The notes beneath the pieces were generated by a model that was not told the origin of the DNA, did not search any database, and saw only the letters and a program-made list of their open reading frames with translations. From the NCBI GenBank assembly GCA_003956705.1, contig QZCP01000009.1, positions 114,771-178,770 on the forward strand: a DNA stretch of 64,000 nucleotides, in the 5' to 3' direction. Positions 26,243 through 41,000 of this stretch are shown piece by piece. Each line of letters begins with the position of its first letter. The first letter of the stretch is position 1. The position numbers were made by a program, and so were the translations under genes. Origin of the DNA: Brevipalpus yothersi. Taxonomy: Eukaryota; Arthropoda; Arachnida; Trombidiformes; Tenuipalpidae.

Positions 26243-29200
26243 TCAAAACCCACTCAATTGTAGTAATAGCTAACGAAATTCAGAGAGAAAGTTTCCATTC
26301 ATAAAATATACAATTTCATTATTAAGTTTTTTTATTCGGTTTTTCGATTTACTCTGATTCAGATGCAACTGGAAAAAAAGAAGAGAGATTCAGGATCTCT
26401 GAAGTACATTTTCCCTAGATTTAGATTTCCATCATGAACAATCATGAGAAAAATTTTTCACATCAATGGGACTGTTAGTCAGCTGTAGTTATCTACAGGG
26501 ATCATCTGATGCCGAAAATATTCAAATACTAAGCCTTTAAAAGTGTACCTGGAAATATATTAGGATGATCTTTGAGGAAAGAGAGAGAGAAAAAGAGATT
26601 ATCGTTAATTCTAAAGTTAGAATGAAGAAGAGAATTGATGAAAACAAAAAACATCAACCAGCTCATTTGTATATATTTGTGTATCAACGTTTATTGACAC
26701 AAAAAGTTTATCCAAAAAATGAAAAGTGGCCTTAATTGAGTAGATAAAAGGCTTACCATACCAGAAAGTGGAGAGAAGATATCTTCAGTGGCCATCATCA
26801 CTACTTGTAAATGGCCCAAGAAGAAGCAGCACAAAAAAGAGATGTGGCTCTAATTCAGGGAATCACTAAGAGTTACTCTTTCATCTTTCTCATCAAAAGT
26901 TCAGCAACAGATAGATATATAGAGAGAGAGGAAGAGAGGAGCCTCTTCTCTCATCACAGCCACTTCATCACTCAACGTTCATTATTTTCTCATTTCAATT
27001 GTTTTCCAGGGCTCTTTAGACCAGACTGCCCTAGGGTGTGTGTGTGTATGTGTATGTGTATGCATCAAGCATAATTCAAGCGAAGTTATCTGAAGAATAA
27101 ACTACCTTAATTTTTTGGCCAGCATAAATGGAAGGAGTAGCATTTTGGTGGATAGTGTGGAAGCCAATGTCCTTGGTGTACATGTCTTACCAATGGTGGT
27201 GGTGAGTAGAGTGAATAAAAAATGACTCAAAAAGAAATAAAAATCAAGAATGAGACAGTCTGAGAGAGAGAGATAAATGATAATAATTAGTAAGAAAATT
27301 GCGTAATATTGACAACAACAATAACAATAACTTTTATTACTTGATGATTGTGGAACATTTTCCCTTTCATCTTCTTCTTTTGAGAAATTTTTTTCATCTT
27401 CTGTGTCCAAGTTTTTTCGCAGTAGTTTTTTTGAAGATGCATGATAGCAAAATGGAAGTAGAATTTAGCATGAGAAAATTACTATCTGGTCATCAGCATC
27501 GGAAAACTGAATTGGATTGGGAACTGAAATGCAAAACATTTAGCCATCAATGTTTAGATAATTTTTCGAGGAAACTCATCTATTTGCCAAGTTGTTGAAA
27601 CTGTTTCCACTTTTGAAAAGTGAAAGTGATTGCTAACAAAAATATTTACCATGTTCTGAAAGATTTCCCATCAATTTCTGATCATTGCTCTGATCCAAGA
27701 GAGAGAGAGAGAAAGTTTTGGAAAATTCTTTCTCATGAAGTGTTTTGGGAGCTTAAAATCGAAATAGCATGCAATATTGCTGATTCGTTGAATGCTGTGA
27801 TTATGGTCACTAAGTGTTTGAGAAAAGTTAATCTGTTTTTTTGAAATTGTCAAAATTAGTGTTTCCGAATTGTATGTGTTCGATCTGAGCAAGGACAACA
27901 GCTATTCTTGAATTAAATTGTTCGGTTTTCGCACGCTAAAAAGCGACTACAAGTGAAAGCTTCATGCCGATAAATTGCTTCTCAATTAATGAACGAATGA
28001 ATGAATGAATGGTGGTGGTTAGTTAGTTGAGCAAGAACAGTTAATTTAGTTTTAATGAAAAAGTATTCTTTGAAGAGAATAGAGTAGAAAATTTTCTTTC
28101 ACTAATTGAAGACCTCAAATTCAATGGCAAACACTAAGAATCGAATTGACACTTCATTTTGGATAGAAGAATCTATCTGTCTTCAAGTTTAGTATTTTCA
28201 AAAAAGTGAGCATACAAGCCTTTTTGAAATGATAATATCATATCATGTATAATCAAAACACGTTTACTTTACTCAACCATGGTCGAAATTTATGAATCGA
28301 CTGTATCACGCAAAGTTTGTGTCCAATTTTCACAATCTTTTCGGTGAAAAAAACATTATAACGTTGTTTTTATTTTCATAATGATGATCATACCCACATC
28401 ATATACACGAAGTCAACGTTTTTTTCTTCTATCCATCTCTCATGTTCCCACTCTTAACACTATCGTTCAGGCCACTTTTCTGTCAACAGGTTGTTCACAT
28501 ACACATACGGTACCTGAAAGTTCTGATAATGCAGATTCTCTTCCTCTTATTCACATCTACCTGTACATTCACGTTCACATTGGATTTGCTGTGTAACATT
28601 AACGTTAACGTTATACACCCATCCATTAGATCGATTCACTGATCCATGATGTCAAGTAGTACTAGATTGTGAAAAGATGGGCTCGTTGTTCTTGGCTTCA
28701 ATTTTCCATACCCCAAAGTCACTTATTAGAGTCGCTGATTTTTCGGTTTGGTGTTCATAATTCAGGTGTAATGATGAATACACAGTGGAACCAGTCAACA
28801 CCCTAAATTTGAATGAAGAAATTTCTATACACACATTTCCAAGATATGTACTGTGTATGTGTGTATTCTTCAGGTGGAAGGCTACTTGGAGGGTATTGCT
28901 GTAACTTTCTCCCGTTAAATTGACTAATTTTCATGCTCATTTTCTTCATCAAAATTTGTCATGTTGAAAATTACCATCATCTATCCATGTCTATTCTTTG
29001 CTCTCTCTCTCTCTCTATAAGCGGCCTCTTCTCATGATGATTCATTTCCACTATCTCATTAATCTTTGGTCTCCTCTCTGTAGATACACTTTCTCAACTC
29101 TAACCATCTCATAATCATTACACCTTGTAATGATTGTAAGATGCAAAAAAAATTTCATTGCCAAACGATCAACTTGTTCTCATACGCATCTTGAGATAAC

Positions 29201-30343
29201 ATTTTATCGGTATGTAGAAATATCAGATCAGATCAGATTTTGCTTATTATTGCACACAGTGTTTTTTCTTATTGGCTATCGTTTTTCATTTTCCACCAAC
29301 AAGTACAGATCGGATTAGAGTTACAATTTGAAATCTAAAGTTTGTGATTATATTGCTATCTCTTATTTTTTCTTCCAACACTCATTGGTCTAACATACCA
29401 TCTTGAATGTCTGAATCAGCATCTGAAATTGATTTACTCGTGCTCAAAGTGATGATTTTGTCTGTTCTTGATGATAATAATAACATCCGTAATATAGTTC
29501 GATTGGCTGGATTGAATAGTGTGTGAACGAGATAAGATCAGCCTATCATACAGATGATTAGGATTTTGTTCGAAGTGAGAGAGCGAGAATGTGAATCGTT
29601 TGATGATTGGTTAATATTAACGTTAAGGGTTTTTGATGATATCGTTCTGATACACACCGATGCAAACTAAGTTTCGATAAGTGATGCCACTTTTTCCTTG
29701 CCCCACTGATTTTGGTAAGAATTGTACATGTTCCCCAGACGATGATGTCGAATCAAAAGTGAAAAAAATGATAAATTCGTTGGATTGCGAAAGTATATGA
29801 ACGAAGTAATCAATGGTTGAAAAAATATATACCTCCGAAATGGTTGAAAGAATTCATATCATATTCATACGCCACTAAATACAGTTCTCCAACGAAAATG
29901 AATGAGCTACACGATCGTAGACGAATCATCTCGATTAGATGGTCCCAGAACCATGCTTAACCTTAATACTCAGATGATAATGATGATCACAATTCGAAGA
30001 GAGAGAGAGAGAGAGAAAAGGGGAGATAGTGGGTGATGATGGGGAAGTTAGTGAAGAATAGTCCAAACAAACCGGGTAATCTTGGGTACATGGAATAGAC
30101 ATATATTTATAGTTATCATCATTATGAACATTTCATTCGGAATAGTCCAATGATCATCAGAACATTTGAAAGATTGAGTGAGTGAGAAAGAGAGAGAGAG
30201 AGAGAGCTTCCTTGTTTTTGTCAACCTTTTCTCTCTCTCTTATGTCCTTTTCTTTTTGCTTTGCTCTCTCGTTTATTATTCCAGCTCACCTCTTCTCCTG
30301 TCCCCTGTCATTCATGTTGATATTCAAGCTCTCTTTTTTTTCG

Positions 30344-30345
<2 letters not shown>

Positions 30346-30381
<36 letters not shown>
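30346..30381. repeat. (CT)n microsatellite
   Basis: About 18 CT units within the pyrimidine-rich 30-31 kb block. Confidence 0.97.
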
Positions 30382-30387
<6 letters not shown>

Positions 30388-30480
30388 CTCATGTATCAGG
30401 GTAGAATAAAAAACATAAAAAACATGAATGAAAGATTATGCTCTCTCTCTTTCCCTTCTCTCTCTCACCCATTATTCTCA

Positions 30481-30517
30481 CTTTCTCTTTCTCTTTCTCT
30501 TTCTCTTTCTCTTTCTC
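30481..30517. repeat. (CTTTCT)n microsatellite
   Basis: Six tandem six-base pyrimidine units. Confidence 0.95.
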
Positions 30518-31809
30518 TCTCCCTCTCTATCTATCTCACCGTTTCTCACTCCTATTCTATCCGTTCTGAGAGAGTGCATATTTGTTTTGTTCGACGATTA
30601 TCATGCATTTTGTCGACTGATCTACTTGTAGGCGAATGTGTGTGTTTCTCAGTGAACGAAATAGTTGAAATTTTTTTCTTCATCATTTTTGCTATCGAAA
30701 AACAATTGTTTTTGTTTCACCAGTAAACTGAGCCCCAATCTCGTCAATTTTATCCAGAGAAGTTCTCTCTCACATACACACACAGTGAGAAAGAGTGTGT
30801 TTCAACTCGAGTATAAATATTTTTACATAAATTTGAGCTCCTGTTTTCGCTCCATTCCTTCTTCCACTTCTTCTCGTTTTGCATCTTCCTCTTGCCATCC
30901 AGAATTCTGTTTTCTCTCTCTCTCTCTCACTCTCTGCTCTACATCGAATGTTGGCCTCCGAAATTTGCTTCCTGGAATAGAAAATTTTAACTTCTGCGAC
31001 CTCAAGTTACCCTCTCATCTTCCTCCTCCTCCACCTCCTCCTCTTCTTCCCTTGTTTTCGCCCATCATCTTATCCATTCATCATCAATTCTATTCATTTG
31101 TAGATCCTCTTTTACTCTGGTAATCTGGTTCTCTCATTTGAATCCAAACCGTTTTCTTCAAGTACTCAAAGAGAGAGAGGACTCACCAAAGAGATCGAGA
31201 GAGAGAGAAAGAGAGAGAGACTCTCCAGAGAGAGAGAGAATGTTTCTCTCATGTTGAGTGCTATAAGTTCTTTCTCCCTTAACTCCCACAATTCAGACTC
31301 TCATTCATATACTCGGTGTGATGTCTCAGTGACTATTCCTATGTGAGAGAAGTGAATCCAATTTTCTTCTCCTCTTCTCTGGGTATACACTATGGAGAGA
31401 TGGTTACTCTTCGAATTCATCGCTCTCCACCACAGTTTACCGCTATTCACATAGAGAGAAAGAAAGAGAAAGAGAGCAGGAAAGCTCTTTCCCTATGGAT
31501 GTCATGGTAACCTCAGCATCTTTCCTCCATCTCTCGCTCTCTCTCTCCCTCTCACTCTCTGTGTCTGGTGAATGGTTCAGGATGATCTGAAATATCAATG
31601 TGTTCATCATCATCAACCTCGCCTCGATTGTCAATTTAATTTTCGATTCCAAGCGAGAGCAAAAGATTGTGTAAAAGTGATTTTTGTAATTCCCTTTGGA
31701 TTTTTATCATTCACTTTGTATACGATTAATCTTGATCATTTTGTAGTGATTGTGGTGTGTCTGTGAATATTCGATTTTTTTCCCTCGATTTTGCCTGATT
31801 GAACAAATC

Positions 31810-32638
31810 ATGATGATTGATCAACAACAACAACAGCAACAACCTCTAATCACACCGTGTTCTAGTACCAGTATTAATTTGAATGGTTCAAATGGTAATT
31901 CAATATCGACTACGGTTGATTGTGGACCAAAGACAAATGTTCGTGATAATAATAATTTATCTGGTAAAATATTGCAAAAAAGTGCCTCATTTACGGAAGA
32001 TGATCTAGTGAAAGAATATGATGATTATATAAAAAATTATCGATATCGTAATCAAAATCAACCAAAATCAGCCACAATATCACCACTTGATTCACCAACC
32101 AGTCCACCTCCAGCTCCATCAGATCCATTAAGTCAACATGAAATGAATCGAATATTATCAGATCATGATCATTTTCATAATGATATTGATTATGATGAAG
32201 AGAACACTTATGCTTCCCTACCTATTTCAACTTCCATTTCATCATTCAATTCTTCGTCTTCTTCTTCCCGTAAAACAAATGATCTGGTATCTTCATCAAA
32301 TGCTTCAGCATCTTCTTCTTATCTGGATCGTATTCATCATCATTCACACTACCAACATCAACATCAATACAATCATCTTCACCATGTGCGCAATCAAAGC
32401 CTTTCCGGTCGATCTTCGACTTCATCACTTGCCTCCTCGCCTAGTAGTAGCATTAATTCATCATTACGTAATAGTAGCCAAATATCAGCACTTCCCACTC
32501 TGCCAACATGGGATTCATCATCAGAATGGATATTGCAATTTGATCAGATGCTTAAGCTGAGAGGTTCAAGTTCCATGGCACGTCAATGCAATTGCATTTG
32601 TCGTCGAAAAAGTTCACTTCCTCATACACCTGATAGAG
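31810..32638 (+). CDS. Ser/Asn/His-rich coding exon, probable alternative N-terminus of CLASP
   Basis: An open frame starts at ATG 31810 (MMIDQQQQQQQP) and runs 276 codons plus one base to a strong donor (GAG|GTAAGC at 32639). It ends in phase 1 with G, which is exactly the base needed to complete GAT (Asp) at the CLASP exon starting at 49255, 16.6 kb downstream. The protein is low-complexity: poly-Gln near the start, acidic FTEDDLVKEYDDYIKN, Pro/Ser stretch, His/Gln-rich tract, many Ser, then a more ordered tail (SSSEWILQFDQMLKLR) and a Cys/basic cluster CNCICRRK. It has no TOG repeats. Vertebrate CLASPs also make short isoforms that lack TOG1 and start with a unique sequence containing cysteines near basic residues, so this fits, but the only link is splice phase, strand and position. 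It could be the first exon of a different gene. Coding status is solid (long ORF, sharp donor); the assignment to CLASP is an inference. Confidence 0.5.
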
Positions 32639-35600
32639 GTAAGCTTGACCAATAATAATAATAATAATTTTTTCTATTTTTTATTCTGATTGATTGATCA
32701 GAGTGTGTATGTGTATTTATTTTATCCATTTAACTTGTTCATTTACCTTCCATTCTGATTTTCTCCACTTTTTATGTGGCCATACACATGATTTGAGCTA
32801 TTTTGAACGCGAATTGTTCAATCAATTGATTCACTATTCGACCATATACACAACTGATTTGATGATGAACTTGATGATGATACAAAAATGATTATAATGA
32901 TGATGACAACATTCCCCGTTCATTCTATGTTTTTGATCGACGAATACGTTCTCATTGATTCATTGACTTATGACAAGCTTTCACATTTCTTCAAGTCTTT
33001 CCTCTTCCTACTTCTCTATCTTCCTTCCATCTACACATTCCGATTCTATTCATTCCGATCCATTATATATTATACATTATTCTCTTTTCCTCCAAAATCC
33101 ATCAAGCACTCACCAATATGTGCCTCTTTCTCACTTGATTATGAACATATACACTGAGAACATGAAAAATTTGTGTTCAACCAGCAATAGTAACGCACAC
33201 ACAAAAATAATCATGTACAATACTATTTTCGAATGCCTTTACACAGTTACTATTCTTGAAAGCAGATCGATTTGTTGAGTGAGAAAATTGAACCAAGAGG
33301 TCGGAAGCGGCAAAGTTTCCTCTCTCTTTCTTTTTTCAATTAACGGTATATGTACTCGAAATTCTAATTGTAATCATCATCTCTCAATGGAAAAGAACAG
33401 TATGTTGGCCATTCTTCAATCATGCGATGAATAGAGAATATATATCTATCTATCTACAATCTCAAGGAGAAAACTGCCTTTCACATATGTGTATTGCATT
33501 GGTTGGCTTTTTTTATTGTTGCTCAAAAAAAGGTTCGCTAATGAAAATTAGATGGATGTAAGTTAGATAAATCAAGAGTAAAGAAAAGCTTCCTATTTGT
33601 GTGTGGCTGGCCAAGCCTTTTTGTTAACAGTATGAGAAAGTGAAGAGAGAAAGTGAATGATTTCATATTCTCATCATCAATGGCTAGCAAATTGAATTAA
33701 GCTCTGTTGTGTATTGTCTAATGACACACTATTATTATTGCATGGAGAGAGAGAGAGAGAGAGAAAGAAGTTTTCTTGAGGATGGAATAGCAAGAAGTAA
33801 TATGAAAGGAAAAAAGAAAAGAAAAATTTTTTCCAATCAAATATGATGATGATTGAGAATATCTATCTTTGGTTGAGCTTCAGATGTGTCTGTATTATTT
33901 CATCCAAACTTTGAGGACTTCCTTTAATTTACTCATTTCTTTTTATTCTTCTTTTTGCTACTTGTTGCTGCCTTTCCTTTTCTAAAATTAATGAAGAAAG
34001 AAAGGAAGAAAGAAAGAGAGAGAGAGTGAGAAACTTTCCCTCTTCGACAGATCATAATTGAAGAACATGTAGACGATTAATTCAATTGCTATGACTTATG
34101 TGCTATTTATTTGAATACATCTCGTTTGCATAGCTAGGCTAATGCTTAGGTGTTTTGCATGCATAAGAAGGATTAGGAGAGAGGTTTTCTCTCTCTCTCT
34201 CTCTCTCCTTTTCTCTCGATTTATCATTTACTCTCACTTTTATGTTAGAATCAAATCAACGGGTTAATGTGCTGAAAATGTGTTTAAATGGTTGATCTCT
34301 CTCTCTTTCTCTTACTTGAATTGGCCTTCTCTCTCACTCACTTTCTTATAGCTCCAACTTTAGCGTGTCCTCAATCACCATATTAAATAGAGGGAGAGAG
34401 AGAGCCCTGTTTTGCATGATCCAGTAGAGATGAAACAAAATTTAGGCACCAAAAAAGAAGAACACTGATTCTTTTCATCTCTCTCTTTCATAAGATTAGG
34501 CCAATCCACTTGATTTGGAAGAATCGAAAGGGTCATTTGAGCATCATTCATACGGCTTAGAAGCTTTATTCTCGCCTACGATCATGCCAACATAATCATT
34601 TCAATTGGAAACAGTCATCCATGATTGTGGTCTCATGAGTGTATGTGTGTGTTTGTGTGGTTGAGGTATACTGATTCCAATGAATTTTTGTTGCTATTCA
34701 AGTTAAATTTTGTCTGCTTTCATCATGCTCATCACCACTCATTTGATCAAAATTCTGATCTGATTCATGCAAACACATACAGTCTTCCTCTTGATGTATC
34801 CCACCTTATCGTACAGATGATACTTTTTTTTTATTTGCTCTCATTCATCAAATCGTATTGATCACTCTCTCCCTCTCTTTCCATTCTCTATTCCCTAGTA
34901 TCATGATTTTGTTGTCTTTTAACATCAAATCTTATTGATTAGTGGAGCAATATATGTATATACATGTATATGTGTGTAACTTTAGCCGCCTTTTCTACTT
35001 GACAATCTGTCATCTTGATTAAGCACATCACCAAAGTGATACGATTTGTTGTGTTGCTATCGTTCACTTTACGGTACATTCATTTTCTTACCTAACAAAT
35101 TCCAGGTAAAAATAAGAAGGAAGAAAATATATAGATTAGATAAAATGAATAAGAGAGAGAAAATATTTTTTCTTTCACCTTTTGCAGTATCGTTCATTTT
35201 TCCGGTGCAATGAGAAAAGAGAGGCATAAAAATGATTCTATCACAGATACCGAAAAAATACGATAAAGAATAATGAGCAAAAAGAATAAATGAGCAGCAA
35301 AATGCTTGAAAATGTACATGTATATGCATATTGCGTGTGTGTGTATAGATGTGTCTATAAGCTTTGAGTGTTGGATTGTAGGAGGACAAAAAGTCATTTA
35401 GTGTAAGCAAAAAACAGTGGTTCAGATGAAAAGTTTTGGTAGAGAGCGAGAGGAACCCTAAATGTTTGGACCGGTTATTCCAGGACATTTTGAATATAAG
35501 CTCATTTGAATACCATGGTGGTGATTCCCATCTTCTATGCGAACATTTAAATCTGCTCATCTCTCAAGACAATGGAGGGTCTATTTCGTCACAAGTCACA

Positions 35601-36923
35601 AGTCAAGAGTACATCTCATTCTAATCGAGTAGAATATGCATAATAATTATAATTACTGGTCTCGAATGTTAGAGGTTCCTCTTGGAAGAAGCATGAAGGG
35701 ATTCATAGGATGAAAACTCACGTATTTATCTACACTGAAGGATGCAAAATTCTGGGAGAATAGAGAAAGAGAAAAAAATAGGAGGAAAGGGGAAAAAGGT
35801 GGAACGAAAGAGAAAAAATAAGTTAGTCATTATTTGATCAATTACTCATGCTATGTTTTTGTCAATTTTCTCTCTCTCTCTCTCTCTCTCTTCACTTGCT
35901 GTCTTTTTTATTCTATGATGTATCAAGGTATCAAGGTATCAAGGTGTATGATAGGTATATATAAGCAATATTTGGCACGTTGGCATGTCATGTATTTTTT
36001 TTGAGTATTTCATTGATTGAGCTTTTGAATATTCTTTTTATCTTCTTACTTACTGACCATCAACGAATATGGACTTAAAATGAGTATTACGCGATATGTC
36101 TCTCCAGGAAAATGATTTCATATGAGAAGAGAAAGAGAGTAAACTGAAAAATAATACATCATGAATATATACGTAAGTGTGTATACATTCCTTATCTGAT
36201 CCGATGGCTAAGAGAGATCAATGTACTAATTTTCTCCACCTCAACAATCAACAAGAAAAATTGCAAATCAAGCGTACATGGTTATGTGTATGTCTGCCTA
36301 TATACACAACTTACTCAATGTACAATCACGTTTATTCACAACACTTTCACTTTCTTCTTCTTCTTCTTCTTCATCCATTCATTTATTCATTCATTCATTC
36401 ATCCAGTCCAACATCCACTCTTTTTCGTTTAGACGCCTTTTTCCTTTGCCATTTTTGTGCATGTAGTACACATACACATTATTTATATGTGTTTACTCGA
36501 TCATTTCACTTTTTCTCTTTCTTGACAAGTTTGAAGAGAAAAATTTTTTCGGCCAAAAGTGAAATGCCGCTGTCTCACCGGAAGTATGCTGTTAGGTTTG
36601 TAGACTGGATCACTTGGAAGAGGAAAAAAGAGAAAAGATGAAAATGTGTGTATGCTTGATCAAAAGAGTCCGGTATGCTAGGCATGTGAAAAAATGATAA
36701 TAGTAATAATAATAATAATAATAATTGGCCGACAAAGCACAACATGTCGTCAGGGTTGGTCGGCCTCATGTCATGTTGAAACTTCGGATGTGTGTGTGAG
36801 CGTAGATTGTTGTTCCGGAAGATTGGAATATTCAGTTTCATTTTTGACCCTCTCATTTTCTGCCATGTAGGTGAATGAATGAGTGATTGAATGAATTCTT
36901 TTGCTCATGATGATTGAATTTTA

Positions 36924-36930
<7 letters not shown>

Positions 36931-36959
<29 letters not shown>
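36931..36959. repeat. (GT)n microsatellite
   Basis: About 14 GT units. Confidence 0.97.
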
Positions 36960-36960
<1 letters not shown>

Positions 36961-38006
36961 TGATGTTGATAAGAGTGAATAAGAATGGTCAACAGGTTGA
37001 TGATGGAGAGTGAGAGTTGAATTTTGGAAATTCGATCAGAATAAATGAAACTAGGTCAGAATATGGAGAATATCATGTTAGCGGTTCAAATTTAACATGT
37101 CTATTGTTTGTCCAAGATGAACCTAATAAAAGGAGAGAGGGAGAGATAAAGAGATAAAGAGAAACTTAATCTCAATCTTATTATGATGGATCTGCTGTAT
37201 GTTGAGTTTGGATGTCAAATAATCGTGGGATCATGCATAATAGATCAAAAAATTTAAATGAATTGAATGGCAGGGGTGAGTTTCATGATATATATATTCA
37301 TGGCTAGATGTCCAAAAATTTTGTTGCACCATAATCAAATGAATAGAATAATTTGTTACAAGTAAACAATGCTGTAACATTGTGTTTATGCTTTCGAAAA
37401 TGGTGCAAAAAAATTTTAGGACCTCTCACAAAAAAATGAAATGTTGACCCATTGATGGTGATTAAATCGATTTCAACGGCTATACGGTGTCTATACACAT
37501 ATACAAGTGGGTTGATATGTTGCTGTATTGATGTTGTTAGATTGAACAGTTGATTATGAACACTTTTGCAATCTTTTTGATACTACTCAATTCACCGCAT
37601 CAATTGAATCAAATCGAATTTAATTTTTCTCTAATAGTTACTATTGAATCAGAAGAAAATTTTTTTTTCATTTTTAGTGTTGTGAGCCTCTCTCATTTCT
37701 ATATATCGTTTGCACACCAAAACGCTTATCCATTCAATTTGATTCACAAGCTCAAGCTCAGTTATGCCCACTTTTACCGTGGGCCATTCTGTGTGTATAT
37801 GTATCTGTATATGCGTGTGTACCCAGAACCCTTAACGCTTTACAATCAACACTCATAATCAGAATTTTTTACCTCATGATACATGACTTTTGACAGGCCT
37901 CTCTCTCTCTTTCCAGCCTCTATTCATTTTCTATCTCTCTCCATCCTCTCCATCATCATGCATCCTCACTTGCCTTCATCTTTTCGCTCTCTCTCTTCAT
38001 CAGCAT

Positions 38007-38009
<3 letters not shown>

Positions 38010-38067
<58 letters not shown>
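38010..38067. repeat. (CT)n microsatellite
   Basis: About 28 CT units with one TTTC interruption. Confidence 0.97.
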
Positions 38068-41000
38068 TGCCTCCGGACGATAATCGAATTGCTCGAACTG
38101 TGATATTCATCCTGCCCATCGGAATTTGAGAATGTTATATATTTTTCGTATTCACTGTCAAAAATCAAGTTGTTTTAATCAACATTGAGACTGATTAACT
38201 CTCTCTCACGTTTGGGGGGGGATGAGGAAGAAGAGAAGAAGATGAAGATGAAAATGAAGAAGAGCCTGGCAAGAAAAGGTTGTGTTTGAGTGAAAAATTA
38301 AAATCAGCCTCAAGTAATAAGAAACTGGGCAAAGATTGTATATGTATGGAGAATAGAATTTTTTACTCCGCAAAAAAAGGAAGATGGATCAGGATAAAGA
38401 TCAGGATCGAATGCATTTTACTGCCGGAATACTTTCTATCTGATTCCACGGTAGTTGCAACAGTAGTAGTAGTAAAATTCTAACGATTTATCATCATGAA
38501 CTATTGTTATTAGTGGGTTTGCTTTTCCACTTTCAAGTGTATGTGTGCCTATTTGATGGATAGCTTTTTTCATTTCGAAACGGCTTCAATCTTTCTCTCT
38601 CACTTCAATAATAATACAAGTTGCCCATTAACTTGGTAACATGAATTGCTTTCACTGGATATTGCAGATATGATTACGTAACAATAAACACTGCTATACT
38701 TGTGTAGACATGGATATAGAAGGTCAAACTGGCCTATCAGTTATGTTCAGTGTACATTCCCAAGCCATAAACGTGTATATATATATGTATAGCTGATCAT
38801 GATTAGAATTGAAGAGAGAGAAGAAAATTTGACAGAGTTTTGGGTGTGCGTAAAAATGTATCAAAAGAATGTAACATTTTCTTTTCTCTGCTCGATAGCT
38901 TTCGATCAAAAAAAGAAAATTGGTCAACGATTGATTTTGGATCATATATTGCATCAATGACCAGCTTTCTCACTATTCAGACCTAGATTTTAAGGACTTT
39001 ACCGAAGTGATTCTTAAGATTGAAAAGTTCATAAGTTGCCCATACAGAACAACAATCAGCTGAGTCAATATCGTATTCTGACTATTTTTAGGCTCTTTTT
39101 TCCTCTTTATTTACCATTAAACTTGTGTAAGTATGTGTGTGTGTTCTGATGAGTTTCAAAAATTTTTGCCATCACTTGGTATTAAAATATTTGGCCCAGT
39201 AGTAGTGACAATCAGCGAAATTGCTTAACATCACAAGAAAAATATTTATAAATCATCAAATTTTTTTCAGCCTCTTCGTGTATATATCAAGTGTATCAAT
39301 TAGAGTTGACAACTGGTCTAACCTTGAATGTGAATAACGTTACGTTGTGTATGTATGTATGTATAAAAGTGGGTGGCTTTAATTGCCCGGGAAACATATG
39401 AATCAAATCTTAAGTGGCCATAAAGAGGCCTAATATTCATAGAGAAGAGAGTAAAACATAATTTATATACCTCTATGTACACGCTTTTAATAGGCTGATG
39501 ACTGCTCTCTTCCTCTTTCTCTCTATTTTTCAATCTGGTTGGCAATATAAATTGATGATTAAATGTATTCAAAAAGCCTCAAGATGTGAACAAAAGTGAC
39601 CTGTTACAGTTAAACGATTATTGAAGAAAAAAAATAATATTTTTTCTTCTACCCTTAAGGTGCTATTTCAGTTGAATTATTTAAAAGTTAACTTGATTGA
39701 GAAAAAAAGTAGAGAGATGTTGTGATAATCATTGGTCACTTTTTTCTAGAAGCACAACAATTACATTCAGCAGTAGCAGTAGTAACAGTATATATCATTA
39801 ATTTAGATTCATTCTCTCTTCTTTCATTTTCACCTTCATCAAGCCTCCAATAAGCCATGGGCATTGATGGAGAATATATAGTCTACCTTGAAATTATCAT
39901 TTTCTTTTATTTTCATCATCATTTTTGTTTTGCTATTTGAAAAATAAAATGAAATAAAACTATTTCTTCCTTTTCAACTCTACCCACTCTTAAAATCGAT
40001 CATCGAAATAGTAATTTAATAAGCCCATAAATTTTCCAATATGTATATATTTATATTTATTTATATGTGTGTGTGCTTGATAAGTACATAAGCAAACAAT
40101 AATTTTACTTGCCCTCGATCAATTTAACCAGGTAAACAGGTTATCAGTAAAGGATTACACTGATCAGGATTAATCAAATTGCAAAGGTTTTTCTCGCCAA
40201 AGTTGTGAGAAGGCGCGAATTCGAGGTTGATCATTATATATATATATGTATACAACAGCTTTCTTTTTTGCTTTACTAATTCTGTTTTGGAAAAAAAGAA
40301 AGGTTTTTACAGTTAATGGTGGGAAAAGGAGAAAGGATCATAGATGAAGGTAAAAATTGAACACTAAAATTAACATTCATAATTGAACTTCTTTCTGATT
40401 TTCGCGCTCAATCATCCATCGTCAAAGAGAAATGAGTTACGAAAATTAAATCACAATCAGTAAAAAAAGAAGAAGAAGAAAAATATTTTCACACTGTTTT
40501 AAGGCAAGCTATTCGGTTATTATAATTTGAGTGTAACTATTTATCTCGCGCTCATTTTGTCATAACAAATCGTAATTCATTGGTGATGATTCATCAGAAA
40601 AATAATTTTTTCTTCTCATTCTCTTATTCTTTTTACTCAAAATACTCACTTCAAATCATTATTATACACACATATATCTACATACCAAAGTAGCACAATA
40701 ATGATGATCGGTATTATTATGATTCCAAAATATCCACGAAAAGCTACTGTTTGCAATTTTTTCTTCTCTCTATCTCTCTTTCTTTCCATCTCATTTGCAT
40801 GTACCAACAAGTTACCGTTATTGCTGTATTCATTTTAACCTCGATTTCGTGTATACAGCCAAGAAAGTTATAAGAAACAAAGTGATGGCTAAATTCATTT
40901 GTTCGATTTATTTATTTCCTTTTTTTTCTTTATGCTCATCAAAAAATTTTTCTCCTACTGATTGCCACTGTCAAAGGAATACAGATAAGAGAGAGTAATT

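Larger units (their letters stand above)
26243..31809. other. Intergenic, becoming strongly pyrimidine-rich toward the 31.8-kb exon
   Basis: No gene recognised. From about 30.2 to 31.6 kb the plus strand is dominated by CT and CTTT stretches with interspersed GA blocks; this may be promoter or 5'-UTR sequence for the exon at 31810. Confidence 0.5.

Noticed and set aside
28600..28613. 14-base palindrome TAACGTTAACGTTA
   Set aside because: Short and built from a simple AACGTT repeat; too likely by chance in AT-rich DNA.
28652..28834. Minus-strand frame ISSFKFRVLTGSTVYSSLHL...
   Set aside because: Fairly natural composition but no initiator, splice pair or family match.
35069..35560. 163-codon minus-strand open frame
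   Set aside because: Composition is dominated by Phe/Leu/Ser from AT/GA-rich DNA; no domain or splice support.
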